Source of the DNA: Cardinalis cardinalis
Lineage: Eukaryota > Chordata > Aves > Passeriformes > Cardinalidae
NCBI GenBank assembly: GCA_014549065.1
Contig: JACDOX010000018.1
Coordinates: 4,374,172-4,438,171 of the forward strand
Direction: 5' to 3'
Length of the DNA: 64,000 nucleotides
The position numbers and the translations under genes were made by a program. The notes beneath the pieces were generated by a model, which saw only the letters and a list, made by a program, of their open reading frames with translations, did no database searches and was not told where the DNA came from. Shown piece after piece: positions 34,107 to 46,040 of the stretch (the first letter of the stretch is position 1; each line of letters starts with the position of its first letter).

Positions 34107-37100
34107 ATCTAAGAGTGTTTAATTGGGAGCAGGTAGAAAGACTGTGAAGGATNTGGAAATGATGCACAGGCTTACTGCCTACAGGCTTATTTGTAAGCAG
34201 CTCAGAACTGTTTCAGTGCCTTTGCAATCAAAAAATACTGCATAATTTTGAATGTATTTGTTTCAGATGGNCTATAGTGGTTTAGTAATTCAATTTCACT
34301 GTCTACAATATCGAACTATATTCAAATTCTAAACACATAAAGCATCTAGAAGGACCATATGTTTTTGGAAGAATTTACAAACCTGAACTGAAACCCCTGG
34401 ATGCCTTGACAGCTTCTGAAAAACTCATAGTCCTAATGGAAAGAGGAGTGTTGAAATCAGTCCAGCATACTTTTATTTTAGTTTAATGACTAAATGCACA
34501 AGACCATTTTGTTGAACAGCTAATAAATAGGGATCATTAAAAAAAAAAAGTAATTTAAGAGAGAGAGGAGCATGAGATTTCCCATAGCTCAAAAAAGATG
34601 GTCTGATGTTCTTGTAATGTGGGAAAAGGAGGTTAAAGACTGAAAACACTAAAGCATTCAGAGAGCTGAGTTTTAGGTAACTGACAGGGACATCCATTCA
34701 GATCAGTAATTCATAGACTTTTGTGAACACTTCAGTTGTAATATTTTTACAAGTAGTACAGACAGCTTAAGCTACGATGAGGATGACTCCGAACAACTCA
34801 GTTTAAACCATTTAGAGAATATTGATATGTTAAAGAATTAAATAGTTAATTTCATGTTCTACTTACATTTAGTAGCAAAAACATAATGGGTCAAAAAGTT
34901 GAAAGCCTGAAAAGCCATGAATGTTTGTTTCAGTCTAAATACAAAAATGGAAGAGTACAGTGGAACTCAACATCTCTAGATGAGAACATCTCCCAAGAAA
35001 ACAGAAAATCCCAATGTGATTACAGGACAGTATTTGAGAAAATTCACAACATTTTATCAAGAAATCATGAATGTAACTTTGTAGCTGCCTGGCAGGACCA
35101 TGGATGTTGGTTAGTGGGGAGTAATACTGTCTGCTCTTGTGATGTTTTTTGTTGACCTGAATTGAGGTTTCCTTAAAACTCAGCCTCCATTTTCATTTTA
35201 AATGAATGCTGAAAGCCCTACTCATGGCAGCAATAATTGCAAAAGTGAATCCAAAAGATTTAGTATTCTGAAGGGACTGTTCTGAGGGAGTAAGAGCCCT
35301 ACTATGTTGTTTGCAAGGTTGTTTTAAAACTCCATATTGCAGGGAATGGCTCTTGAGTTGGCAGAAATGTGCATTGTTACGGGCCGACACACAGTAACTG
35401 GGTNTCTTAATGAAATAGAGTATCTCTAGCAGAGAAAAGACCATCTTCATGGATTTTCAAATATTGTGCAAGGTTTTTAGAAAGTCTGAGAATTGTAGAT
35501 GAGGGTAATTGGGCTATGGAATCTGNTTTAACCAGCCTCTGTCCATTATTGATTGGAGGATGGTATCTTGGTTCTCAGCAAACATTCATATTTTGTCATG
35601 TTAATTCCCCTTTTTTTTTTTATTGAACCTGGAAATGCACATATGTTATGAGACCTGTACTAACCTACTTGTTTTAAAACAATGTTATCTGTTTTCTGAA
35701 GCAGTCAAATTGTCTTTTCAAAATTCAGCTGAAAGTTCATGAGTTGTATGTTGGTTTTGTATTAGCCTTTAATCTCTGAAGACTTCTCTGAAAATCTTTA
35801 TGTCAGAATGGAAATTATTGTGGTCTTATCTTACTCCTTCTTTGGCCATATTTGTTCGTCTTGGTTGNTTTTAAAATTAATTCTTAATTATTTATAAAGT
35901 GCCTGTCCTAGTATGTTAGATGCATATGCAAATTATTAGTAAATTTTAGATTCAGAATAACTTGATTGCCCTGTCTAAACCTTGACATTTTCTGCACCAC
36001 ATGAAGTTTACTTGGTAAGTGCTCACTATGCAGAGGAAGAANAAAGTAGCAACCATGTTCTGTGGTCCTCTGACCATTGTAACCACTGATAAATATCAGC
36101 ACAGTTCTCTTCTCCCCAGCTGCTCCTCATCTCTGATGAGCTTTTTAGAAATGTCTAATTAACCTTGATGTTTAAAACAAAGATGTCAAAAGCCAGCACA
36201 TAAGGTGAAAGAAATTCTCGTGGCCTTGCACATNATTTGTATCTGCAGCCTTTTACTTCTTGAATGCTAAGTAACTGAAAGCTTTNTTTTTGCTACTTTG
36301 TTCAGTGTGTAGCAGTGTTCTTTCAAGTTCTGCTGTACCTGGATCTGGTTCAGTTCTAACTTTAGAAATGTATTAGCATTTTCTGTTGTCACTGTTGATA
36401 CGATTCTTTCCCCCTCCATCCCACGCCCTCCTCTTTCCAGGTGTCCTACCTTTTTTAGTCCCATTGCTTTTCTTATTTAAAAGGAGGCACTGTTGAAGTT
36501 GAATTTTAGCTGTTCCCTCTTTTTTTCCCACCNCTTTGACAAGTAAGCACTTTGAATAAGACAGATATCCAAGTTCCATCATCTCAGGGAGCAAATGTGC
36601 ACAGTTGTCTCCTGAGCTCTGGCGTCCCTCATGGGTCTGCCCTTTTCACGTTCTCATTGTGTTATATGCATTGATAGCTGTAAGCCAGATGATTTCAGTT
36701 CTGATTCCAAAGTAGAAGTGGGAGAGGCTACACATAGACAAAGTGGATTCATTACAGTGNTGGAATGCATTTGAATTCTGTTCAAATCCACAGGAAAGGT
36801 GTTTCACTCNGTATGTCTGACTTCTGTTATACTTGTCAAACATATTTACTTGGCACTCACTTGAGGATAGCTCTTTGATCATTATCCCTTCAGTGTATGG
36901 AGGATTTGCATTTGTCAGTCACGATCTCTATTAGGTGTCAAACACAAAAATCCCTCAAATGTTCAGTAGGAGAATAGAAACTTTTTGATACAACCAAAAA
37001 ACCACATTTGTTACACTTCAAGTACTTCTGTGAAAAAAGAAAAGTATCTAAACAAGTTATCTGCTGTATTGACTTTCCAGGACTCTGTATGTGTAAATAG

Positions 37101-38196
37101 AGCCTATTTATTAGTGAGCTGCAACTAACATTAATAAGAACCTGTCATACCATAGTTTGACAANTGAGGCTTCCTATTAATAATATTGATTTTATCAGAA
37201 CATATGTATTTTTCTGAAGTAACTAGCACTGAAAAATCAAAACACTGGATTAAGTTGTTGAAACAGTAGAAAGTAAGGTTTAGCTTTCATTTTATTTTAA
37301 AAAAATACAGGGTTTGTATTAGAAGAAATTTGGTGTTAATAATTAGGGGGTGCTTTAAATNGGAAGTTGTTTGCACATTGTACCCCCCCCTCACATTCTT
37401 GTTTCATAAAAATAAGACATCAAGGATTCTATAGATATTCCCTGGTTGTCTTGAGATGGTGTAACTACTGAAGTTTTACTGTTAAATCAAGGATTATCAA
37501 ATGTTTATCTGTTACCTGTTATCTTTGTAATAATTCTTTGGTGCTATCTATGGGCTTACAGAATGCAGATTTTTAATGTGTACTGTGTTAGGCACCAATG
37601 TTGTCAACAGTTATCATTACTAGTGCCCAAGTATATCAGACAGCAATGAAATGTTGAAATGTTATGGATTAAGAAATTTCTTTTTAAAAGCTTCAAATAA
37701 GTTTTCTTTATTGTTTGTGGTTGTGTTGGGTCCTTCCATGTCCACATCCCTCCCCAGACANTTGCTCTATAGAGTGGAAAATATTGGAAAAGATTACACA
37801 AAAAGGGTATTTTTAAGTATTTTTTTTTTAGCTGTGGAACTTTCTCTTTTTTTCTTTTTTTTTTAATTTCCCTTTTTTTTTTTTCTCCCCCAGAATGTAA
37901 AAAGTAGTTCTAATGGGATATAGGGAAAAGGTAGTTGGCAACAAAAATNCAATGTCAGGTTTGGTTGCTTCAATGCTCTTGCAATATAGTTACTACAGAT
38001 TACCTAAAAACAGTTTATTTTATTAGCTTCCAAATAATGTATATATAGATTTGTTAATGGCTTACAAGTCAAGCTTACTCTCTTTGCTTTTTAAAAAATA
38101 GTTATAGGCATGTTGTATTTGCCTTGTGTAAATTATAAAAGGCTATTTAGTAAGTTTTCTGATAACTAATCTATTTATTAACCTGTATTGTTTTAA

Positions 38197-38202
38197 AATA
38201 AA
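38197..38202 (+). terminator. NIPA1: Distal poly(A) signal of NIPA1
   Basis: A canonical AATAAA is followed within about 25-50 bases by a T/GT-rich segment (TGCTTGTTTTGTGACTTG), as expected for cleavage and polyadenylation near 38220. Confidence 0.6.
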
Positions 38203-39296
38203 TGATTTATTTCTAGCTCAATGCTTGTTTTGTGACTTGTTTTTAGCAAATGGGGTCAGGGGGAAATCAAGTTTCCTACNCACTGCTTTACAGGCTAATT
38301 CCAATTCATAAGCCTAAACTATTTCCATTACCCTTTCATAGAATAGCAGCTTTGCTTTTAATCAGAATAGCAGATTCTTGCCTGGGTACAGATCAGNTGG
38401 CCTACAGAGGGCTCAGTTGCCCTATTCCAGTATCTACCAGCAGGCTGCANTCTTACTGTCTTCATTGGACTGAAGTTTGCTCACAGGTAGAATGAAGACT
38501 TCTCTGGCATAAATGTTTGCTGGGACTTGAGTCACTTCAGACTGTGTATTGAGGGTGANCATGTGCTCTGTTCCTGCACTGCTGTACACTGGTTACTTGC
38601 TAGAGCTTGTTTCAAGATTTACTGCTCCACACTTGGGTGTGCATCAAGTGGCAACAGCTGTAAAGAAGTCTGTGTCACCAGTTTAATTTACTGTCTGGCA
38701 TAATAGCTCTCTGTAGAAAGAATTGCTTGGAAAACTACAGTGATTGCCCATCTCATTCTCCAACTGAAATTCCTAGCTCCTCGTATCAGGCACTGGCAAA
38801 TACATAACTTAGAGTCTGTGTGTGTGTCTCTTAGNTTTTGGTTGGCTGGGNTTTTTTTGATGGTGGGATTTATGATTAAGAACTGCTCCATTCTGTGCAT
38901 TTGTGTTTTAGGGGATGCATTGAAATTATTGTCAGTCAAAATTCAAAGTTATGTTTAAACAAGGAAATTAGCTCAATAATATTAAATGAGTGCAGTGGAA
39001 AAGATGGGTATGGATTTTTTTATTGCAATTTTTATTTTTAAAGATATTTATGATATTAATGCGATGTACAAAGATAGACCAGAAATTTTGAAAGGCTTTC
39101 ACTTCTGCATGCAGCATCTCTGATTTTTAAGTAGGTTGGATAAGGAGTCTGTATGTTGTTAGCAGTAAAATTCATCTATCCTTGTCTTGTGCATGTCAGG
39201 AGCTAGGTCTCTGAGGCAGCAGCATTGTGGTAAAGGCAAATGTGCCATTTGCACCACTGGTGTTGTTGAAAGTCTGGGACATAATCAATCCTGAGC

Positions 39297-39348
39297 ATAT
39301 TTATCTCAGCAACACAGTTAATATATTTATCTCAGCAATGCAGTTCAT
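39297..39348. repeat. Two-copy tandem repeat, period 26 bp
   Basis: The units 39297-39322 and 39323-39348 share ATATTTATCTCAGCAA and most of the remainder, with three substitutions. Confidence 0.75.
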
Positions 39349-40509
39349 ATTGGAGGAGCATTAAAGACAAAAATCTCATTGTGTCAAAAGAAAAAAAAAT
39401 TCCTGTTGATTTTTGTGAGGTTTGTTCTACAAATTTAAGTCTTAAGCAGAGTCCCTTAAGTTCCTTGTGACACTGTAGATGTTGCACAAGTAGACTCACA
39501 GATATGATTTCTGTTCTGCTCAGCTGTCTTCAAAAAACACAGCATGGAATTGGTCACCAGAGACCCTGTTAAAGCTTCCTGAGGTTGTACAGGTGGATTT
39601 TTGCCCTTTGCCCTTTTAAATTTTACAACATATTTTTNTACACATAGTAGATACTAAGCCCTAAAAAAACCTGTCCTCGCCAAAGGACCTACATTGACTT
39701 CTCTCATTAAATTCCTTGGGCACAAGGATGGTTTGTGCACCTGAATTTCCCTCTGAGAACAGGTTAAATTAGGCGGGTTACCATCANTCTCATGCTCGGA
39801 GTTCTTGCCAGATACTCAGCCAACATGCCTGAAATACTGTGCTGTTGTAAATTACTCTGAGATAGTTTGAGTACTTTCCGTTACCGAGCACAACCCCTGG
39901 CTCTGAAATAAATATTTATTGTGCCAAATTTTGTGCCAAATGCAAAGCATTGAATTTGTACTTTGAACAGTTGCATGTATGTTAAGCAGAACTAGCAGCT
40001 GAAAAACACAAGAGAGGATTAACAGAACAACTGAAGTTCCACAAATGTCTAAACTGCTTAGGGATTAATATTAGAGTGAATATTTTCAGATATTTATTCA
40101 TTATTGTTTTAGTTTGGTTGAGAGGTGTTTTTGAAGAGAGGAGAGCAGAGGGAGACAAGAGTGGAAGGGGAAGGCTAAATTGACTTGCTTCAGACATTAC
40201 TCTTAACTCAGGAATATGTNCACATACACATTATCAGCATTTGGCATGATCACAGGCACATGAAGTTCTTTAGTTCCTTTAAGCTTTGAACCTAGCTATC
40301 ATACTTAAGTTTCTTCTGTTTATACTATACTGGTTTAATCTTTTAGTCCATTTCCAGTAGAAATCACTTTCACCAGCTGTTAACTTTTTCAAAGACTTCA
40401 CAGTTTTGATATCTTTGGTAAAACACAGAAAAGCCAGTGTCTTACTGTGTCAGTATGTAAGTAATTACTGTCAATTGCTTAGGAGCTTTTTTATCTTAAA
40501 GTATATTTT

Positions 40510-40550
40510 CATACATACATACATTCATACATACATACATACATTCACAT
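40510..40550 (+). repeat. Microsatellite (CATA)n
   Basis: Ten or so tetranucleotide units of CATA type with two CATT interruptions. Confidence 0.85.
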
Positions 40551-41278
40551 ATAACACTTTTCTAAGTGCAAAGTTCATGTCAAGAATAGTAGATTAGTTC
40601 TATATGGGGGAATGGAATGTTGCCTTAGAGAATAAAATAGGCCTAACATTTATCCATGTGCTTTGGGTGGTGTAGAAATGTAATTTTTGTGTCAGAGCAA
40701 GGGACCATTTTTAATGAGATATAACACAGNGGGTAACGTGATGAGGAGTGGCTTTGTCCTGGGTATCCCACAAGGGAAAGCCAAGACTGGTTTTGTTTCC
40801 ATGGCTTTCCAGCTGTTGCAAAAATGAAGCAGCTGCTTGTGCAGACTGGGATAATGTCAACACAAATCCTGAGAAGAATAAAAAAATAGGAACTGCTGTC
40901 ACTAAGGGATGTGACAAAACTGTCTTGAGTTTAAAGAGCTGCATCTCCATGTGCAGATACCACAGGTGTTTTGGCAGTGTTGGTTGTTCAGACTTAATGT
41001 TACAAGGTAGCTGTGTAAAGCATACTCAGAGATAGTCATGAAGAAACCAAAGAACCCTCTGAGCCTGATGCTTGTTATGCCTTTCAAAGACTCCTTATGT
41101 GTGAGGACAAATATTTGTCTAACTATATTTATCCATTGACTTTGTATGAGATTAAAGCAGTTTGGGTAAAGCAGTGCTGAGAGTGGATGACCTGGATTGA
41201 ATTGATTCATTAACCNTTCCCTTTACCTGGCCCAGTAAAATGTTTCTCTCTCTTATTGCAAACAGCTTGTGTTTATTT

Positions 41279-41655
41279 CAGCCTGCAAAAGAGAAGGCTT
41301 CGGGGTGACCTAATTGCAGCCTTCCAATACCTGAAGGAAACTTATAGGAAAGATGGGGCAAAATTATTTATGTAGTGACAGTGCAGGAGGGAATGGTATC
41401 AAAATGACAGAAGGTATGTTTTAGATTAGATATTAGGAAAAATTCCATACAGCGAGGGTGAAGAGGAGCTGAAACAGGTTGCCCAGAGAAGTTGTGGATG
41501 TCTCATCTCTGGAAGTGGTAAAGGCCAGGCTGGATGGGGCTTTGAGCGAGCTGATCCACTCGAAGGTTCCCAGTCCACGGCAGGGTGGGTTGAAACTGGA
41601 TGATCTTCAAGGTCCCCTTCCGACCCAAACCATTCTGACTTTACGATTTTCTGTG
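41279..41655 (+). mobile_element. CR1 retroposon 3' end
   Basis: The sequence follows the avian CR1 3' region: the CAGCCTG...GAAGGCTTCGGGGTGACC segment, then AGGTTGCCCAGAGAAG, GGCCAGGCTGGATGGGGCTT and CCATTCTGACTTTACGATTT at the 3' end. It is 5'-truncated, as CR1 copies usually are, and no reverse-transcriptase frame survives. Its 3' end directly abuts the NIPA2 CpG island. Confidence 0.85.
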
Positions 41656-41879
41656 AGTGTAAAATCCGCACAGCGCCGATGCTGGCAGGGGCGGGTGGCG
41701 GCAGTGACCTGCCCGGGCTGCAGCGAGCCCGGCGGGAGTGCCGCCACTCAGCCGGACCGGACATGGCCGCCGGCCCGGGGAGGGCGGCGCTGCGGGTAGG
41801 AAGGGCGGNGCTGCGGGAAGGGCAATGTGACCCGCGGCGGGCGGGGCTCGGGGCCGGGCCGCGCCCCTTCCGGCGGCCG

Positions 41880-42109
41880 CTGCCGGAACCGCGGAGCGGA
41901 GGGGGCGGACGGGCCCGGGACGCCGCCTCGCCTCGCCTCGCGCTGCCGCTTGCCGGTCCCTCCCGCCCCGTCCCGTCCCCTCCCCTCCCCTCATGGCGCT
42001 GGAGCGGACGGGCACCGGCCCCTCCCGCCGCCTGCTCCGGCCTCCCCCGCCCCCGTCTCCTCTTGGTTCGCCGCTCCCGGCGGGCATGTGAGCGGGGCCG
42101 TGACCGCAG
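41880..42109 (+). other. NIPA2: NIPA2 untranslated exon 1 (start approximate)
   Basis: A consensus donor CAG|GTAACG occurs at 42109/42110 inside the CpG island, in the right place for the noncoding first exon of NIPA2. The 5' boundary is a guess because the transcription start cannot be read from sequence. The exon would carry a 32-codon upstream ORF (41993-42091). Confidence 0.5.
41993..42091 (+). other. Upstream ORF 1 in the NIPA2 leader (32 codons)
   Basis: ATG at 41993 with G at +4 opens a frame that ends at TGA 42089-42091, wholly inside predicted exon 1. Its second-to-last element is again ATG followed by TGA. It could lower translation of NIPA2 if the transcription start lies upstream. 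Confidence 0.45.
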
Positions 42110-42603
42110 GTAACGGCGGGGAGAGGCGGGAGGGGCCCCTCGGGGCGGGGGGAGGCGGCGCTCCTTCCCCGCGGAGCGCTCGGCGCAGGGCGGGCGGTGA
42201 GAGCCGGGCGCGCCGGGGGCGCGGGGCTCCGGGCCTTGAGCCCGGCTGTACGTGCCCGAGAGTGGTTTCTCCGTAGTGGGAAACTTGTGCTTTGGTCTGA
42301 GAGGGCCGAGGTTAAAAGCTGTAAATCGGGCTGTTTGCGGGGTTTTCCCACCGAGCAGGGATATCCCGGTACAGTGTGCTGGCTCTGCCCGTGCTCCGGA
42401 GCAGCTGTGCCCCGTGCTGGGGTGCGTGTGGTTAACCAGGGAGATAAATGGTTTGTCCTCGGTTTGGTCCAGGGTTGAGTTATCCCAGACTGAGTCTTGT
42501 GCAGCCTGGTTCCAGAGCACCTGCAGAACTTCAGAGCCCTGGTGCATCATTTTGACGCGGAAAAAGTAGTCTTAGCTTTGCATTGTAGTTCATTGTAGTG
42601 TTA

Positions 42604-42829
42604 AGCTGTCGTTGGGAGGTTTAGATTGGACATTAGGAGGAATTTCTTCATAGGCAGGGTGATGAGATGTTGGAGTGGTTGACCAGGGAGGTACCTGGTG
42701 GAATTGCTGTCCTCGGAGCTGTGTAAGAAAAGACTGGACATGNNACTTAGGTCTGTTGACATAGTGGTGGTTGGGTTATAGGTGTGACTNCTTCTGACAT
42801 GTCTTTTCCAGCCTNGTTGATTCTGTAAT
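42604..42829 (+). mobile_element. CR1 retroposon 3' end
   Basis: This matches the CR1 tail in order: GGGAGGTTTAGATTGGACAT, a GGAATTTCTTCAT block, CAGGGAGGTACCTGG, an AAAAGACTGGACATG block and the terminal TTGATTCTGTAAT. The 5' end is truncated. Confidence 0.85.
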
Positions 42830-43767
42830 NCAGAGTGAAGATTTTTGTTCATTCATACACTGTGAAGATGTTGCCTGGATCTTAAGTCCTTCATCCNTGT
42901 TNTGNCCNCNAATCTTTTTCAAGCAGTCAACTTTCTCTATTTCACTNCAATGTCTTTAACATTGTACTGAAAATGTGATAAATGTAAGTCACTGTGGTTC
43001 TATCTTAATGCCTTTGATGTGCCTTGTATACAGTTAGGGTTTTTCCCCCTGGAAGGTAACAACTTCATCGATAGAAAATTATTCCATAAGGTTTCGTTGG
43101 TATCATTGTATTTAGAATTCAGTGTCACACTAGTTCTGCTTTTGTTAAGGTACTTCATTCTGATAAAATCCTGGCAAAACAAGAAGGCAGTTGTAACAGG
43201 TTATCAGTCATGTCAAAAGAGTAGCTGCGACTAATGTNTTGGACTTTAACTTCCTGGATTATCTTAAATTTGAAACTGCCCCTATAAAATACCAAAGGTG
43301 GAGCTTCAGTGACCCTGTGCTGGTTATTCCTCCCGCAAGAGTGGAACTCGTACCAGGTATAGCAAAGATGAGGCAAGTCTTATCTTGAGTCTATTTTGAT
43401 AGCTTTCCCTGAAAACAGTCAATGCAGTATCAGTTGCAAAGCACTGCCTGTAGTTTTTATTCAGTTAATGAATAACACTGTTATANTGAAGATACTTTCT
43501 AGCTTTATATGAAAGTGCTTTAATTCAAGGTCAGTTTTTTATAGAATAACTACAAGTAGCACATGCAAAGAATACGTTTTTAATGTGGATTTTTTTTGTT
43601 TCCTCCTGGTTTCATAAGATTAAGTGCTTGTTGCTTTTGCTTTATAAANAGAAATCTGCTGTAAAGTATTAAATTTCCCCATGGTTTATCTAAACCTTTT
43701 AAAATAGACAACTGTAGGATCGTTAAGGTATGTTTTGCTTTCTGAGCACATGATAGTGCCTCTAACA

Positions 43768-43789
43768 TTATATATATGCATATATATAA
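43768..43789. repeat. Perfect 22-bp palindrome
   Basis: A TA-rich self-complementary segment centred on TGCA, in NIPA2 intron 1. Confidence 0.7.
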
Positions 43790-43927
43790 CATAAATATGA
43801 TTTTAGCTTGCCTATGTGTAATATGTAAATAATTATGTGTATAAGTTTAGGCAGTCTTTAACTTTGGCAGAGCTGGAAAACTGTATCCTGTATTGGGGCA
43901 AATGTGCAGTACAAAATTGAACAGATT

Positions 43928-44013
43928 GTTTCCTAAACAGTGCATATAGAATCTGTAGGTACTCTGTTTTGTTTCCTAAACAGTGCATACAGGCTCTCTA
44001 GGTACTATGTGCA
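43928..44013. repeat. Two-copy tandem duplication, period 43 bp
   Basis: GTTTCCTAAACAGTGCATA starts at both 43928 and 43971. The remainder of each unit (with CTAGGTACT or GTAGGTACT) is about 85 percent alike. Confidence 0.8.
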
Positions 44014-44259
44014 TCCATCTTGGCCTTTTAAAGGTGGACATGACTGAGGTTTGAACTCTTTTATCCTGATACTCTCTTGTGTCTGTCCTTCAATGTTCTC
44101 TCTGTACCTCTGTTTAAAAGATGTGTTTGTGAGTGGAATGAACATGACTGAGGAAGACTTGGATTTAATAATTAGGTATATTTGGGAGGTATATTTAGTA
44201 ATCTTACTAGGAACATTTCTGTGTTCATACTCCCCACTGCCCCAGCATTCTGTGTATCC

Positions 44260-44702
44260 AAAGGAGGGCTGCAAAGGTGNTGAGGGGGGTAGAGGGGAAG
44301 CTGTATAAGGGGCAGCTGAGGCCACTTGGTCTGTTCAGCCNGGAGAAGAAGAAGAGGAGGCTGAGAGGAGACCTCATCAGGGTCTGCAGCTTCCTGNTGA
44401 GGGGAAGCAGAGGGGTGGGCACTGCNCTCTTCTCTCTGGTGACCAGTGACAGGACCCAAGGGAATGGCCTGAAGCTGTGTCAGGGAAGGTTTGGGTTGGA
44501 TATTAGGAAAATGATCCTCACCCAGAGGGTGGTTGGCACTGGAGCAGCTCCCCAGGGCAGTGGTCACAGCAGCAGCCTGACAGTTTAAACCTGTGTGTGT
44601 TCAGGCACATGGTGGGTTTCTTGGGGCTGTCCTGTGCAGGGCCAGGAGCTGGACTTGATGATCCTTGTGGGTTCCTTTCAACTCAGCGTGTTCTGTGATT
44701 CT
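44260..44702 (+). mobile_element. CR1 retroposon 3' part
   Basis: Typical CR1 landmarks occur in order: GGAGGGCTGCAAAGGTG, GAGGAGGCTGAGAGGAGACC, GGTTTGGGTTGGATATTAGG, then a GATGATCCTTGTGGGTTCC block and the end GTTCTGTGATTCT. It is 5'-truncated and disrupted by stops. Confidence 0.88.
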
Positions 44703-45739
44703 ACATAAACATCCTCTGAAAATTCATCATATCAAAGCCAATAATTAAAACTTGATATTAGTTATCTTGCAATAAAAGTGCCTTAGCACTTTAGTTACAG
44801 AATGAAACGGANAGAATTAGAAAAGTATTTCTGTTCAACTTTAATGTGGTACCTTCCAAAAGATAACTTAGACCACAGATTAGTTTCTTTGATTTGTGAA
44901 GAGAAAAACAAAAGGATGAAATAACTATGGCTTCAAGCAAGCTGTATCTAAGGAAGACCAAATCACACTGATTTGTTATTCAAAACATTCTGAAATTCAA
45001 ATATTCAAAGTATTCTGAAACAAAAATCCTCTTCGTTTTAAAGCATAAATTGGACAGGGTCTTGTGTGTCATGCATGAAAATTAAATTGTCTTGAATAAT
45101 GGACANAATTTTTTTGCCAAATTCTTAACATGCCAATTAATGCTATTTTTGACTTCTGTTTTAGAAACCTAACTTCAAAATACTTAAGAAGTGAATGCCT
45201 CTGGATTTCTGAACAAAATTGGTATGTATAATGAGCTGTCTACAGGCTCATCACCAAACATTTGGATTTCTGTTTTGTTNAGGAATGTTTGTTTCATGTA
45301 GTTTTATGCTTGTGGAAAGGAAGAAGGGAACACATAATAGCCAACATGACAGTAATAATCAATGTGTATTTNTTAAAGCAACTTGTTGATTCAACCTCCT
45401 TTTCTTCCCTGACAAGCTTTATGGCTAGAAGGGCATTAAATAGGTGCTTAGTTCCAATGTTAGAAACATAAAACTTAAGCAGAATTGACAGTAAAATNCC
45501 ATCGGACAGTTCAAAAGTTGCAGAGTGGTTGTACCTAGAGTATTATTGTCTTGTCAAAGCAGGCTTTTGTTCAAAAATCTTCCATCATGTCTGAATCTTT
45601 GGCTGTTTAATGTTATTCATCTGGCTCAAAAGACAGAGAAATAATCAGTAGCATTGGGCAGGGAAGAATTGCCAGTGTGTAACCTTGGTTGAATGTTGTC
45701 AGGAAACATTTCTAAAAAAAGAGATGTTTTTTAATAGGA

Positions 45740-46040
45740 GTAAATGGAAGATATTACACCCAGGCAGGAGTAATTTGCTATACAAGTGCAGGAGGTTATA
45801 CCAATAGAGAAGTTGAGAATTACTCAACAGTAGGTGACTGCAGAAAAAGGGATAAAAAACCCACCTGGTTTGGATGTTTAAAAAGAAAGACAGTCTACCA
45901 CTTCTTGCAGAAGTGATAATAACTCAAGCTGAAGTACTATATACAGCTTTGGAAATTGCACTTAAAAAAAGCTTTTGGGAAAGGACCNAGAGGGTGGCAC
46001 AGCAGGAGACACCTGCAGGGTAATGTTGGTATGTGGATTC
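45740..46040 (+). mobile_element. Possible old CR1-like fragment
   Basis: The order of a GGAAGATATTACACC block, an AAGTACTATATACAGCTTTGG block and an AGAGGGTGGCACAGCAGGAG block resembles a diverged CR1/L2-type 3' region. The match is weak and could be chance. Confidence 0.3.

Larger units (their letters stand above)
33399..38220 (+). other. NIPA1: NIPA1 3' UTR (probable, about 4.8 kb)
   Basis: AT-rich DNA without coding potential runs from the stop to a strong AATAAA at 38197 followed by a GT-rich stretch (about 38224-38245). A long 3' UTR is usual for vertebrate NIPA1. An earlier AATAAA at 33582-33587 could give a short isoform. The region contains second copies of two exact repeats (34078-34106 and 34427-34442). 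The extent of transcription is inferred. Confidence 0.6.
38221..41278. other. Spacer between NIPA1 and NIPA2
   Basis: About 3 kb of AT-rich DNA without a recognisable gene. It contains a two-copy 26-bp tandem repeat (39297-39348) and a CATA microsatellite (40510-40550). Confidence 0.65.
41670..42250. promoter_or_regulatory. NIPA2: CpG island and promoter of NIPA2
   Basis: A dense GC- and CpG-rich stretch with several GC boxes, a run of CCCTC repeats (about 41960-41990) and an ETS-type site CTTCCGG at 41867-41873. There is no TATA box. It precedes and includes the untranslated first exon of NIPA2. Open frames through this region on both strands (up to 374 codons on the minus strand) reflect base composition. 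Confidence 0.8.

Noticed and set aside
40510..40550. Regular repeat considered as an array
   Set aside because: It is a plain CATA microsatellite. There are no spacers, so it is not a CRISPR-like array, and the genome is vertebrate.
41426..42550. 374-codon minus-strand frame over the NIPA2 promoter
   Set aside because: It runs through a CR1 tail, the CpG island and intron sequence without splice logic. The composition is Arg/Pro/Ala-rich as expected from GC-rich DNA.
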